Source of the DNA: PALSA-1004 sp963829085 | Lineage (GTDB): Bacteria > Pseudomonadota > Gammaproteobacteria > Burkholderiales > SG8-41 | DNA length: 64,000 nucleotides | Assembly (NCBI GenBank): GCA_963829085.1 | Contig: CAWHHJ010000016.1 | Location: 226,882-290,881 of the forward strand | Reading direction: 5' to 3' | Shown: positions 8,143 to 16,362 of the stretch, piece after piece | How the letters are laid out: the number at the start of each line of letters is the position of its first letter | Numbering within the stretch: the first letter of the stretch is position 1 | Notes under the pieces: generated by a model | Databases searched by the model: none | What the model saw: the letters and a program-made list of their open reading frames with translations, nothing else | Told to the model about the DNA's origin: nothing | Made by a program: the position numbers and the translations under genes

Positions 8143-9153
8143 CTAGTTGCTCGCCGTCATGCCGGACGCCTCGACGATGCGCGCGTTCTTCTCGATCTCG
8201 TTTTTGAGGAAAGCCGCGAACTGATCAGGCGCACTCGCGATCACCGAAGCGCCTTCGTTGACGAGGCGCTCCCTGACTTCAGGCAGCGCCAGGATTCGCA
8301 CGAGTTCCGCATGCAATTTCGTGATCGATGCTTTGGGCGTATTGCCCTGTACAAGCAGGCCATACCAGTTTGTCATTGCGTAGCCGGGCACGCCAGCTTC
8401 CGCGATGGTGGGTATTTCCGGCAGCGTAGCAAAACGCTTCTCACTGGTTACCGCCAGCGCACGCAAACGCGCGCCTTTGATGTGTGGCACCGCCTGCAGG
8501 GCATTCATGAAATAAACCGGAATTTGCCCGGCGATGACGTCAATGGCAGCGGGTCCCGCACCCTTATATGGAATATGCAGCATTTGCGTGCCGGTCATGT
8601 ATTTGAAGAGCTCCGTCGCGAGATGCGGCGGCGATCCATTGCCCGAACTGCCGTAATTGACTTGCGCAGGATGCGCTTTTAAAAACGTAATCAATTCGCG
8701 GATCGAACGCGGTGGAAACGACGGGTGCACGGTGACTACCAGCGGACTCGCCGCGAGTTCACTGACGGGCGCCAGATCCTTGAGCGAGTCGAACGGAAGA
8801 TTTTTATAAATGCTCGGATTGACCGCGAAACCGCTCGGAACGATAAGCAGCATCTGGCCGTCAGGTGCGGACTTTGCAACAGCCGCCGCGCCGATGGTGC
8901 CGTTTGCGCCACCGCGGTTATCGACAATGACAGGCACTCCCCATGATTCATTCAATTTTTGCGCAATGGCGCGCCCCAGTATGTCCGTGCCGCCGCCCGG
9001 TGGAAACGGCACCACCATGCGCATTGGACCCGAAGGATAATTCTGCGCGAGCGAAGCGCATGCAACACAGATTGTGATCACCATGACGGCGAGGCGCAGC
9101 AGGACGGCGATGGCCGGCGTCAGTAGTCGTAGCACCGATCGGTTGTCCGTCAT
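8143..9153 (-). CDS. Bug family substrate-binding protein
   Basis: 336 residues from ATG 9153 (MTDNRSVLRLLTPAIA), with an export signal ending near CASLAQNYPSGPM. Canonical loops are VVPFPPGGGTDILGR, DNRGGANGTIGA, YGSSGNGSPPHLATE, HIPYKGAGPA and IPTIAEAGVPGY. The C-terminus ends GMTASN. The stop lies one base from the stop of the convergent SDR gene. A strong hairpin separates it from the thiolase gene upstream, so it should have its own promoter in the short gap 9154-9171. Confidence 0.94.
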   Translation of the reverse strand: MTDNRSVLRLLTPAIAVLLRLAVMVITICVACASLAQNYPSGPMRMVVPFPPGGGTDILGRAIAQKLNESWGVPVIVDNRGGANGTIGAAAVAKSAPDGQMLLIVPSGFAVNPSIYKNLPFDSLKDLAPVSELAASPLVVTVHPSFPPRSIRELITFLKAHPAQVNYGSSGNGSPPHLATELFKYMTGTQMLHIPYKGAGPAAIDVIAGQIPVYFMNALQAVPHIKGARLRALAVTSEKRFATLPEIPTIAEAGVPGYAMTNWYGLLVQGNTPKASITKLHAELVRILALPEVRERLVNEGASVIASAPDQFAAFLKNEIEKNARIVEASGMTASN

Positions 9154-9171
9154 CTTCTGGAAGGTATCAAT

Positions 9172-9203
9172 AAAAAAGCACGCGCGACAGCGCGTGCTTT
9201 TTT
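9172..9203 (-). terminator. Rho-independent terminator after the thiolase gene
   Basis: Perfect inverted repeat: AAAAAAGCACGCGC, loop GACA, GCGCGTGCTTTTTT. The GC-rich core is flanked by A and T tracts on both sides, so it can work in either direction. It lies 43 nt past the thiolase stop and before the Bug start. Confidence 0.92.
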
Positions 9204-9245
9204 GGCCGTGCGTTTCGCTACGTCGAACGAATTCGCGAACGTTGT

Positions 9246-10436
9246 TTATTGCAGGCGTTCGAATACTGCCGCAATACCCTGGCCGCCGCCTATGCACATC
9301 GTTACGAGCGCATATTTTCCGCCGATGCGCTGCAATTCATAGAGCGCCTTTACGCTGATGAGAGCGCCGGTCGCGCCGATGGGATGGCCGAGGCCGACTG
9401 CGCCGCCGTTGGGATTGGTTTTTTTCGCATCGAACTTAAGATCGCTCGATACGGCCAGAGCCTGGACCGCGAAGGCTTCATTCGCTTCGATGACGTCCAT
9501 ATCGCTCACTGTCAGCCCAGCCTTGTCGAGAGCGGTCTTGCACGCCGGCACCGGCCCGATGCCCATTATCTTCGGATCGACGCCGGCGAAGGCATAGGAC
9601 ACCAAACGCGCCATCGGCTTCAGTCCGCGCTTCGCCGCGGCTTCTTTTTCCATGAGGACGACAGCAGCAGCGCCATCGTTGATGCCGGATGCGTTGCCCG
9701 CGGTGACCGAGCCGTCCTTTTTGAATACCGCGCGCAATTTCGCGAGCCCTTCCGCAGTGACATCTGCGCGCGGATGCTCGTCCTTGTCGAAGACGGTCGT
9801 GCCTTTGCGCGTCTTCAATTCGATCGGCAATATCTGCTCTTTGAAATAGCCTTTTTCAATGGCATTGACGGCGCGGCGATGGCTTTCCACCGAGTATTCA
9901 TCCTGCTCCTCGCGCGAGATCTTCCATTGCGACGCAATGTTTTCGGCAGTGATGCCCATATGCACTGAATCGAATGGATCTGTCAGCGCGCCCACCATCA
10001 TGTCAACCACGCCGCCGTCGTTCATGCGCTGGCCCCAGCGCAGCGTCGGCATGAGATATCCGCCGCGGCTCATTGACTCGGCGCCGGCGCCGACGGCGAT
10101 ATCAGCATCGCCGAGTTTGATCATTTGCGCCGCACTGACGATCGCCTGCAATCCGCTGCCGCACAAACGGTTGACGGTGAGTGCCGTGGTCTCTTGCGGT
10201 AGTCCGGCCTTGAGACATGCGACGCGCGAGATGTACATGTCTTTGGCTTCCGTATGAATCACGTTGCCGAGCGCGAGTGTGTCGACCTCTTTCGGATCGA
10301 CCTTCGCGCGTTTCACCGCTTCGCGTATGACCTGCGCCGCGAGCTCGGTCGGCGCTAGGTCCTTCAACGCACCGCCGTAGTCGCCGATTGCCGTGCGCGC
10401 ACCGCCCAATACAACCACCTCGCGTTCGCTGTTCAT
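9246..10436 (-). CDS. bktB: Acetyl-CoA C-acyltransferase / beta-ketothiolase (BktB-like)
   Basis: 396 residues, full-length thiolase. The nucleophile Cys is in NRLCGSGLQA, the active-site loop is GHPIGATGA, and the second Cys is in MCIGGGQG. The NEAFAVQAL motif is also present. It condenses or cleaves acyl-CoA plus acetyl-CoA. The sequence resembles BktB of Cupriavidus (polyhydroxyalkanoate and fatty-acid metabolism) more than the PhaA subgroup, but the distinction cannot be settled by eye. Monocistronic, with a strong terminator. Confidence 0.93.
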   Translation of the reverse strand: MNSEREVVVLGGARTAIGDYGGALKDLAPTELAAQVIREAVKRAKVDPKEVDTLALGNVIHTEAKDMYISRVACLKAGLPQETTALTVNRLCGSGLQAIVSAAQMIKLGDADIAVGAGAESMSRGGYLMPTLRWGQRMNDGGVVDMMVGALTDPFDSVHMGITAENIASQWKISREEQDEYSVESHRRAVNAIEKGYFKEQILPIELKTRKGTTVFDKDEHPRADVTAEGLAKLRAVFKKDGSVTAGNASGINDGAAAVVLMEKEAAAKRGLKPMARLVSYAFAGVDPKIMGIGPVPACKTALDKAGLTVSDMDVIEANEAFAVQALAVSSDLKFDAKKTNPNGGAVGLGHPIGATGALISVKALYELQRIGGKYALVTMCIGGGQGIAAVFERLQ

Positions 10437-10587
10437 GCTGTTCTCCTTGAATCAATCGTTGATTGCCTGCCGGCACCCGCGCTACGGCGTCAATTGCCGC
10501 TGCCCGGCGTTACAGGGAAGGGACGACATTTTACGCCCGCTGACCTTACAGTGTCGAGATTGTGGACCGCTCAGGAAGCGGGTCATG

Positions 10588-11457
10588 TTAGTGACGTGTC
10601 GCTGACGAGGGTGTTGCCTGCGCCATTGGAAATAGCGAAGTGACATCGCCGGGCGTGAAGCTATAGCGGTGACTGCAAAACTCGCAATTCACGTCTACCG
10701 TGCCGCGCTCGGCGATAATGCTGCGCACCTCTTCCTGTCCCAGCATGCGAAGCATTGCCGCTACCCGTTCCCGGGAGCATGAGCAGTGAAACTGCACTTG
10801 CCGCGCCGCGAACACGCGGATGTCCTCCGTCGAATATAGTCGCCGCAGCAGTTCGGGCGCATCGTGCGCGATGATTTCATCCGCACTCAGCGTTGACGCG
10901 ATGGTGATCGCACGCCGCCAGGCATCCGCGTCGTTGCCCTCGCGCTCGGGTAGTTTCTGCAGGAGCAGACCCGCCGCCCGCCTTTCGTCCGCGCTCAGCC
11001 AAAGGCGCGTATCGATCTGCCCGGAACGCAGCATGTATTGCTCGAGGGCGGCAGCGATAGTTTCGCCCTCGATCGCAACGATGCTTTGATAGCTCGATCG
11101 CCCTGCGCCGGGATCGAGCGTGATACCGAACCGGCCGCTGCCCACGAGTTCAGCGAGCGTTCCGGATTCCGGAACCGCGCTCCACTTCGCAGTCGCTCGC
11201 ATGCGGTGCCTGCTCGTACATTCAACGACCACGAGACTCAGCGGTCCGGTGCCCTGGATTTGCATGATCAGCGTGCCGCCGAATTTGAGTGTCGCAGTGA
11301 GCAGTGCGGCCGCGGCCATCATCTCACCCAGCAGCGCGCGCACACACGGTGGATAAGCCTGGTGCGCGAGCACTGTTCGCCACGTTTCTTCAAGGTGCAC
11401 GATCTCGCCGCGCACCGGCGCATGTTCGAAGAGAAAACGTTGAATTGCGTCAGGCAC
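10588..11457 (-). CDS. hslO: Hsp33 redox-regulated chaperone
   Basis: 289 residues from a GTG at 11457 (VPDAIQRFLFEHAPVRGE), which matches where family members begin. An ATG at 11502 would add 15 residues that look like translated promoter. The zinc redox switch is visible: CSC in FHCSCSRERV and CEFC in VDVNCEFCSHRY, the normal CxC...CxxC pair. Oxidation releases zinc and activates holdase function. A TATAAT sits only nine bases before the GTG, so the transcript may be nearly leaderless. Confidence 0.93.
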   Translation of the reverse strand: MPDAIQRFLFEHAPVRGEIVHLEETWRTVLAHQAYPPCVRALLGEMMAAAALLTATLKFGGTLIMQIQGTGPLSLVVVECTSRHRMRATAKWSAVPESGTLAELVGSGRFGITLDPGAGRSSYQSIVAIEGETIAAALEQYMLRSGQIDTRLWLSADERRAAGLLLQKLPEREGNDADAWRRAITIASTLSADEIIAHDAPELLRRLYSTEDIRVFAARQVQFHCSCSRERVAAMLRMLGQEEVRSIIAERGTVDVNCEFCSHRYSFTPGDVTSLFPMAQATPSSATRH

Positions 11458-11467
11458 GATCGGCGGA

Positions 11468-11493
11468 TTATAGAGGGTGGCAATGCCATAATT
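11468..11493 (-). promoter_or_regulatory. Candidate promoter / conserved element upstream of hslO
   Basis: On the minus strand this reads AATTATGGCAT, then CCACCCTC, then TATAAT. It is the second copy of the element seen upstream of orn (4886-4910), with about 18 of 24 positions shared. The perfect TATAAT makes a sigma70 -10 box plausible. Confidence 0.35.
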
Positions 11494-11525
11494 GAGCTTC
11501 ATACTCGGAGGTGAGTTCCCTTCAT

Positions 11526-12536
11526 ATGATGCATATTCTGCGCGGAGTGATCGTCGCCTCAACGATGCTCGCGACGCTCGGTGTCTCCATTGCACTGCCG
11601 GCGATCGGCGCCGAGCAGGTCGCCGAAGCAGGCGCTGCTTATCCTAGCAAGCCGATACGTTTTGTTGTGCCATTCACTCCCGGCGGTTCGGCGGACATAC
11701 TCGCCCGTCTGGTCGGGCAAAAGATGAGCGACGCATGGCGACAGCAGGTGATCATCGACAATCGCGGCGGCTCGGCCGGCATCATGGGGTCCGAAATCGT
11801 CGCCAAGGCGCCTCGCGATGGTCATACGCTGATGCTGGGAATTACGGCGAACATCGCGATAAATCCGGGGCTGCACGCGAAGCTGCCGTACGACCCTGTG
11901 CGGGATTTTGCCCCGGTAACGCAGCTCGCATCAGCGCCGTACGCGATGCTGGTAACGCCATCGCTGCCGGCCGGATCAGTGCCGGAATTTATCGCGCTTG
12001 CGAAATCAAAACCGGCGCAAATCAACTACGCCTCCACCGGCAGCGGCAGCGCCGGTCACCTGACTGCTGAGTTATTCGCCGCTATGTCGGCCGTAAAGCT
12101 CGTGCATGTCCCTTATAAAAACATCGGGTCCATTCTCGTGGACATGTTCGCCGGCCGCATCGACCTGATGTTTGTTGGCATCGTCTCAGCGCAGCCGCAT
12201 ATAAAGGCGGGCAAGCTGCGGGCGATCGCGATCACGGGCGCCAACCGCAGCCCGCTCATGCCGGAGCTGCCGACCGTGGCTGAGTCCGGCGTGCGTGGAT
12301 TTGAGGTGACCGGGTGGTACGGTGTGTTCGTACCGATGCATACGCCGCAACCCATCATAGGCAAGCTGCACGATGAGATTGTGCGCATATTAAAGCTGCC
12401 CGACGTCACCGAGCGGCTTGCAATGGAAGGCGCGGAAGTGATCGGCAATACGCCGGCCCAATTCGACGCTTACGTCAGAAGCGAGATCTCGAAATGGTCA
12501 AACGTCGTGAAGGTGTCAGGTGCGCGCGCTGATTAA
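11526..12536 (+). CDS. Bug family substrate-binding protein
   Basis: 336 residues. Three starts are possible: GTG 11511, ATG 11526 and ATG 11529. GGAGGTGA at 11507 favours the ATGs. The signal peptide ends near ALPAIGAEQ. Loops are VVPFTPGGSADILAR, DNRGGSAGIMGSE, YASTGSGSAGHLTAE and HVPYKNIGS; PYKN replaces the usual PYKG. It ends SGARAD and converges on the peroxiredoxin gene across a shared terminator. Confidence 0.93.
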   Translation: MMHILRGVIVASTMLATLGVSIALPAIGAEQVAEAGAAYPSKPIRFVVPFTPGGSADILARLVGQKMSDAWRQQVIIDNRGGSAGIMGSEIVAKAPRDGHTLMLGITANIAINPGLHAKLPYDPVRDFAPVTQLASAPYAMLVTPSLPAGSVPEFIALAKSKPAQINYASTGSGSAGHLTAELFAAMSAVKLVHVPYKNIGSILVDMFAGRIDLMFVGIVSAQPHIKAGKLRAIAITGANRSPLMPELPTVAESGVRGFEVTGWYGVFVPMHTPQPIIGKLHDEIVRILKLPDVTERLAMEGAEVIGNTPAQFDAYVRSEISKWSNVVKVSGARAD

Positions 12537-12584
12537 CCGGCGGTACACCGTCGCCGCACTCGTAGATGCGCAGATGCGTGAATA

Positions 12585-12606
12585 AAGCGGGCCTTGCGGC
12601 CCGCTT
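12585..12606. terminator. Bidirectional terminator between Bug gene and peroxiredoxin gene
   Basis: Inverted repeat AAGCGGGCC, loop TTGC, GGCCCGCTT, between two convergent stops. The stem is GC-rich but the T tract is short on both sides. Confidence 0.7.
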
Positions 12607-12610
12607 CATA

Positions 12611-13264
12611 TCATTTGGGTTGTGAGACGACGCGCAAATATGACTTGAGCGTTTTAAATCCCTGCGGATATTTCTTCTTCGCATCTTCGTCGGACACTGA
12701 CACCGGAATAATCACGTCCTGGCCCGGCTGCCAGTTTACGGGTGTTGCCACCGTATGCTTGGCGCTCAACTGCAATGAATCGAGCAGGCGCAGCACTTCG
12801 TCAAAGTTGCGGCCGGCCGTCATCGGATAGATAAGCATCGCCTTGACTTTCTTATCCGGCCCGATGATGAACACGGAACGCACGGTGGCGTTATCGGCGG
12901 CGGTGCGCGGACCGCCGCTCGCATTGGGATGGATCATGTCATACAGTTTCGCGACTTGCAGATCGGCGTCGCCAATCAGCGGGTAGTTGACGGCATGACC
13001 CTGCGTTTCCTTGATGTCGTTGACCCATGACTTATGATCGCTCACGGGATCGACGCTCAATCCGATGATCTTCGCGTTGCGCTTATCAAATTCGGGCTTG
13101 AGGCCCGCGAGATAGCCGAGCTCGGTCGTGCAGACGGGTGTGAAGTCTTTGGGATGCGAGAAGAGCACGCCCCAGCTATTGCCGAGCCATTCATGAAACC
13201 GGATTTTGCCTTCGGTGGTTTCAGCCGTGAAATCCGGTGCGTCATCGCCTATGCGTATCGCCAT
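12611..13264 (-). CDS. 1-Cys peroxiredoxin (Prx6 family)
   Basis: 217 residues. The peroxidatic Cys lies in SHPKDFTPVCTTELG. The Prx6-type C-terminal domain includes DKKVKAMLIYPMTAGRNFDEVLR and TPVNWQPGQDVIIP. No resolving Cys of the 2-Cys class is seen. It reduces hydrogen peroxide and organic hydroperoxides. The only partner in view is the convergent Bug gene, with no link implied. Confidence 0.93.
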   Translation of the reverse strand: MAIRIGDDAPDFTAETTEGKIRFHEWLGNSWGVLFSHPKDFTPVCTTELGYLAGLKPEFDKRNAKIIGLSVDPVSDHKSWVNDIKETQGHAVNYPLIGDADLQVAKLYDMIHPNASGGPRTAADNATVRSVFIIGPDKKVKAMLIYPMTAGRNFDEVLRLLDSLQLSAKHTVATPVNWQPGQDVIIPVSVSDEDAKKKYPQGFKTLKSYLRVVSQPK

Positions 13265-13480
13265 TTCGACCTCCAGTATGCGTGATTGGATACAATGGCC
13301 ATCTGTATGCGGCCGTTCGTGTCCGGTGGTGAAAAATAAGCTGACCTCCCTGGGCCGCAGATTATAGCGCCGGTTGCGGCGCTGTTGATTCGTGGCGTGA
13401 GCGTTTGCTCTGCGCGGTCGGCTGCGGCATGTCGGTCACCAGGCGCGTGACGGCAGCTTAGGCTCATGCTCCGCATACCG

Positions 13481-15157
13481 CTACGAGCGTCGGGGTTTGC
13501 GGCCTCTGAGGTCCGTGCGCTGATAAAGGCGGTAGCGCTCCAGCTTGTCGCCGGGGCGCGCACCCTCCCAGATTTTCTGCCAAGGCCCGAGCGGCACGTG
13601 CTCTTCGCTGGCAACACCTTGTACCAGCGTCAAGTCGCAATCGCTCCGTTTGCGCCCCGCGACGTCATATCGATAGGTGATCACGCCCGCGAAATAATGA
13701 AGCATCGCCCGTTGCGGCTCGCCGAGATTCACGCTGGCAATGCACCTGTATTGCGGCGGGATTGCCGCCTGCATGTCCGCTATCATGGAACGATAAGTTT
13801 TCCCGACGTCGATCCAGCTCACAAAAAGAATTGCGAGCAGTCCCCACACCATCGTCGTTGTCGTCGCCCATGCGATGATCGGGCGTTCACGCGTCTTCTT
13901 GAGCTTAATCACGAAGAAAGTCCAACCGGCGCTGTAGAGCACGCCGAGCACGAATGGCAGCCATTTAAAGCCGGTTTCATATCCGGGCTGCAGGTCGAGC
14001 AGATGCTCATGCAGCCGCGGCGGAACGCTCAATTCGAGCGCACACCAGTAGAACCAGGCGACCAATATAAAGAAGGCGCCGGTCATGACGCTGAACCAGT
14101 AGATGAGGTTCGATACGCCGCGTCGCAACGTATCGCTGGCAGGCGTGGCGAGCAGCGACAGCGGCACCATCAGCGGAAGCGCATAGAGCTCGCGTGCGTC
14201 GGCGGAAATGCTCAACACCAGTAACAGTACGACAAAGCCGACGATGGGCAGCGCATAGCCGGGTTCGCTCAGCCGTTTCAGTCGCGCACGCCATAATGAC
14301 CATGCCGCAAGCGGTAGCGCGGGCAGCGCATACCAGGGAAGGATGCGCAGGTAGTGCGCCGTGTCCGCAGGCGGCCCGATCTCGTTGGTGCCGAGAAAGC
14401 GGCCGAAATTATTGACCGTCAGCCATTCGGAAAATAACACGGGCGATTTGCTGTACAGGGCGATAGGCCAGATGGCTAGCCAAGGCAAAACGGCCGTCGC
14501 AGCAGCAGCAAGGCAGATTGCATACCGCCGCGTGCGCCACGCGGAAAACACCGGCAGCAGCAGCGCGATGATGCCGAACACTCCCGGTTCCAGCAGTCCT
14601 TTTGACATGAATCCGATGCCGACGCCGGTGCCGAGCCAGAAACCGCCCAGCACAGGCCGCCGTAATCCTAGTGCCAATCCGTAAAAGGCGAGCGCAAATC
14701 CGGTCAGCAATGAGATGTCGGTGATCATCTGGTGACTGCGGATCACGATGCCCAGACATCCCATGAAGATGAGCGTCGCAACCCAGCCGCGATTCGCGCC
14801 GTAAAGCTCGCGCGCCGAAGCTGCGATGAATGCAAACGTCAGCGCCATATACAAGCCGGTGGTAAGCCGCGCCGCATCGTGTAGAGTGAATGGCGGCGAC
14901 AACAATGACGCAATAGCCGCGGCGCTCAGATAAAAGAGCGGCGGCTTTTCCATGAACGGTTCCTGCGCGAGCTGCGGCACAACCCAGTCGCCGCCATGCA
15001 GGAGGCTGTAAATCAAGCCGAACGTGTACGCCTCGTCCGGCTTCCAGGGATCGTGGCCCACGAGCCCCGGGAGTATCCAGGCCGCGGCCAGTATGAGAAT
15101 TGAAATGAGCGCGATGGGTTGCTGCGCGGCGCCGCTTGCAGGGGCGCTAGGAGTCAT
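13481..15157 (-). CDS. GT39-family (ArnT-like) membrane glycosyltransferase
   Basis: 558 residues with about a dozen hydrophobic segments. The N-terminal periplasmic loop carries GHDPWKPDEAYTFG, the acidic DE pair typical of GT39/ArnT enzymes, and EKPPLFYLSAA, the lipid-carrier-binding loop. Such enzymes transfer a sugar from undecaprenyl phosphate, often to lipid A (L-Ara4N) or protein. No arn genes are near. The gene follows the Kdo hydroxylase by 36 nt on the same strand, which suggests an LPS target. Confidence 0.85.
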   Translation of the reverse strand: MTPSAPASGAAQQPIALISILILAAAWILPGLVGHDPWKPDEAYTFGLIYSLLHGGDWVVPQLAQEPFMEKPPLFYLSAAAIASLLSPPFTLHDAARLTTGLYMALTFAFIAASARELYGANRGWVATLIFMGCLGIVIRSHQMITDISLLTGFALAFYGLALGLRRPVLGGFWLGTGVGIGFMSKGLLEPGVFGIIALLLPVFSAWRTRRYAICLAAAATAVLPWLAIWPIALYSKSPVLFSEWLTVNNFGRFLGTNEIGPPADTAHYLRILPWYALPALPLAAWSLWRARLKRLSEPGYALPIVGFVVLLLVLSISADARELYALPLMVPLSLLATPASDTLRRGVSNLIYWFSVMTGAFFILVAWFYWCALELSVPPRLHEHLLDLQPGYETGFKWLPFVLGVLYSAGWTFFVIKLKKTRERPIIAWATTTTMVWGLLAILFVSWIDVGKTYRSMIADMQAAIPPQYRCIASVNLGEPQRAMLHYFAGVITYRYDVAGRKRSDCDLTLVQGVASEEHVPLGPWQKIWEGARPGDKLERYRLYQRTDLRGRKPRRS

Positions 15158-15193
15158 GGAACATCAATCGATGTAGTCTTGAGTGCGCGCAGT

Positions 15194-16081
15194 TTACGCG
15201 AGCTGACGCTGGTAGAGCTGCTCAAGGATGCGCAGCGGCGCCATGCGCTCGTCCTGCATGGCAGCGACCGGCAGATAAAAGGTCTGCTCCAGTAGAAATT
15301 GGCCCGCCAGTGCTGCGTGCATGACGCGGTCGGTATACACGACCCAGGTGGAACCCGCGGGGAATTCGATGCGCGTGCGAGCAGTTTCGCGCTGATATGC
15401 GTCATCGAGCTTTGCCATGTCATGCAGATTCAGCATGACGTGGTCATACGAGCTGCGGCGGCCCTTGGTGATGTGCAGCTTTTGAAGTAGCCATGCGCTG
15501 CCCGGCAACTGCCGCGGTACCCTAGGAGAAAAATGCTGCGCTACTGCGTCGAACGCCTCCCCGATCTCCCACACGCGAGGCATACCGTGCGGATTGATGT
15601 TACTAAACACGCGCAGGATGCGCAGACCCTGATTCGGGCGGGACGCGAACGCATCCACGTGAAGCCGCCTGTCGTCTTTCTTGGGCGATGTTTCGCGTCC
15701 GTGGGTTTCGACCGGCCGAAAGCTCGTGAGACCGCGAATCAGATGCCGAGTATATGCAGGGCACAACGTCGATACGAGTTGCTGTGCGCTCGCAGCGAAT
15801 CGCGCCATCATGGCGGTCAGTCGCTCACGATCTTTACCTTGCGCGGACGTATGATTGATGCTGCCGGCACGCGGATCGTAGCTCACATTTTTGGCGCTAC
15901 CTGCAAGCGATCGCGGCGACAGGAACGCTCGTTCGTCAGCGTCGAGGGCAAAAGAGAGCCGCGGAAGGAACAATACGCGGCCGGCTTCGAGGTCACGCGT
16001 AGCAACGGTAGATGCAGCCGTGTCGAGCGTATCGTCCCAGTGCGCAATAGGTAGTGTTGCCAGCGGAGTCGTTGCGTTCAT
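15194..16081 (-). CDS. kdoO: Kdo hydroxylase family protein (Fe(II)/2-oxoglutarate oxygenase)
   Basis: 295 residues. It resembles KdoO of Burkholderia and Yersinia, which converts Kdo to Ko in the LPS inner core. Supporting segments are DDRRLHVDAFASRPNQGLRILRVF (HxD iron ligands plus the following Arg), YTDRVMHAALAGQFLLEQTFYLP (distal His and 2-oxoglutarate side) and RSSYDHVMLNLHD. Upstream of the GT39 gene in a probable two-gene unit. The protein should act at the inner-membrane face. Confidence 0.85.
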   Translation of the reverse strand: MNATTPLATLPIAHWDDTLDTAASTVATRDLEAGRVLFLPRLSFALDADERAFLSPRSLAGSAKNVSYDPRAGSINHTSAQGKDRERLTAMMARFAASAQQLVSTLCPAYTRHLIRGLTSFRPVETHGRETSPKKDDRRLHVDAFASRPNQGLRILRVFSNINPHGMPRVWEIGEAFDAVAQHFSPRVPRQLPGSAWLLQKLHITKGRRSSYDHVMLNLHDMAKLDDAYQRETARTRIEFPAGSTWVVYTDRVMHAALAGQFLLEQTFYLPVAAMQDERMAPLRILEQLYQRQLA

Positions 16082-16166
16082 CGCATGCGATGCGGGATGT
16101 GGTAGCTCTGAATTCTAGTCACGTCCGCAATTTTAGCCGTTTGCCTCAACTAAGGACTACCCGAAA

Positions 16167-16181
16167 GCACACTTTAAGTGC
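16167..16181. promoter_or_regulatory. NtrC-like binding palindrome
   Basis: GCAC-N7-GTGC (GCACACTTTAAGTGC), the core of the NtrC enhancer consensus, about 105 bp upstream of the sigma54-like element and 196 bp before the cyanate operon start. Single site only; a second copy could not be found. Confidence 0.45.
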
Positions 16182-16283
16182 GCATTGCACTGATATCGGG
16201 CGTGAGTCGGTACTTGAGCCGTTATGGCGATGCTTTCAACTTCGAGCCTGTCAGCCGATTCGTTAACCAAAACAGTTCTCTGT

Positions 16284-16299
16284 TGGCAACGCCGTGGCA
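16284..16299 (+). promoter_or_regulatory. Sigma54-like promoter (-24/-12) of the cyanate operon
   Basis: TGGCA-acgccg-TGGCA matches TGGCAC-N5-TTGCA with GG and GC at the invariant spacing and two mismatches. An overlapping weaker match, TGGCACagacgcaGC, begins at 16295. Transcription would start near 16310, about 50 nt before the ATG at 16363. Confidence 0.45.
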
Positions 16300-16362
16300 C
16301 AGACGCAGCGCTGGTATGCATCGTGCTGAATGGAGGCAACTCATACTCACGGGACTTCGCAC

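Noticed and set aside
13265..13480. Possible small RNA or gene between the GT39 and peroxiredoxin genes
   Set aside because: No convincing ORF, hairpin with T tract or promoter pair; most likely the peroxiredoxin promoter region.
16190..16206. A second NtrC-like site near 16190 (GCACTGATATCGGGCG)
   Set aside because: Only the left half fits GCAC; the right half does not match GTGC.
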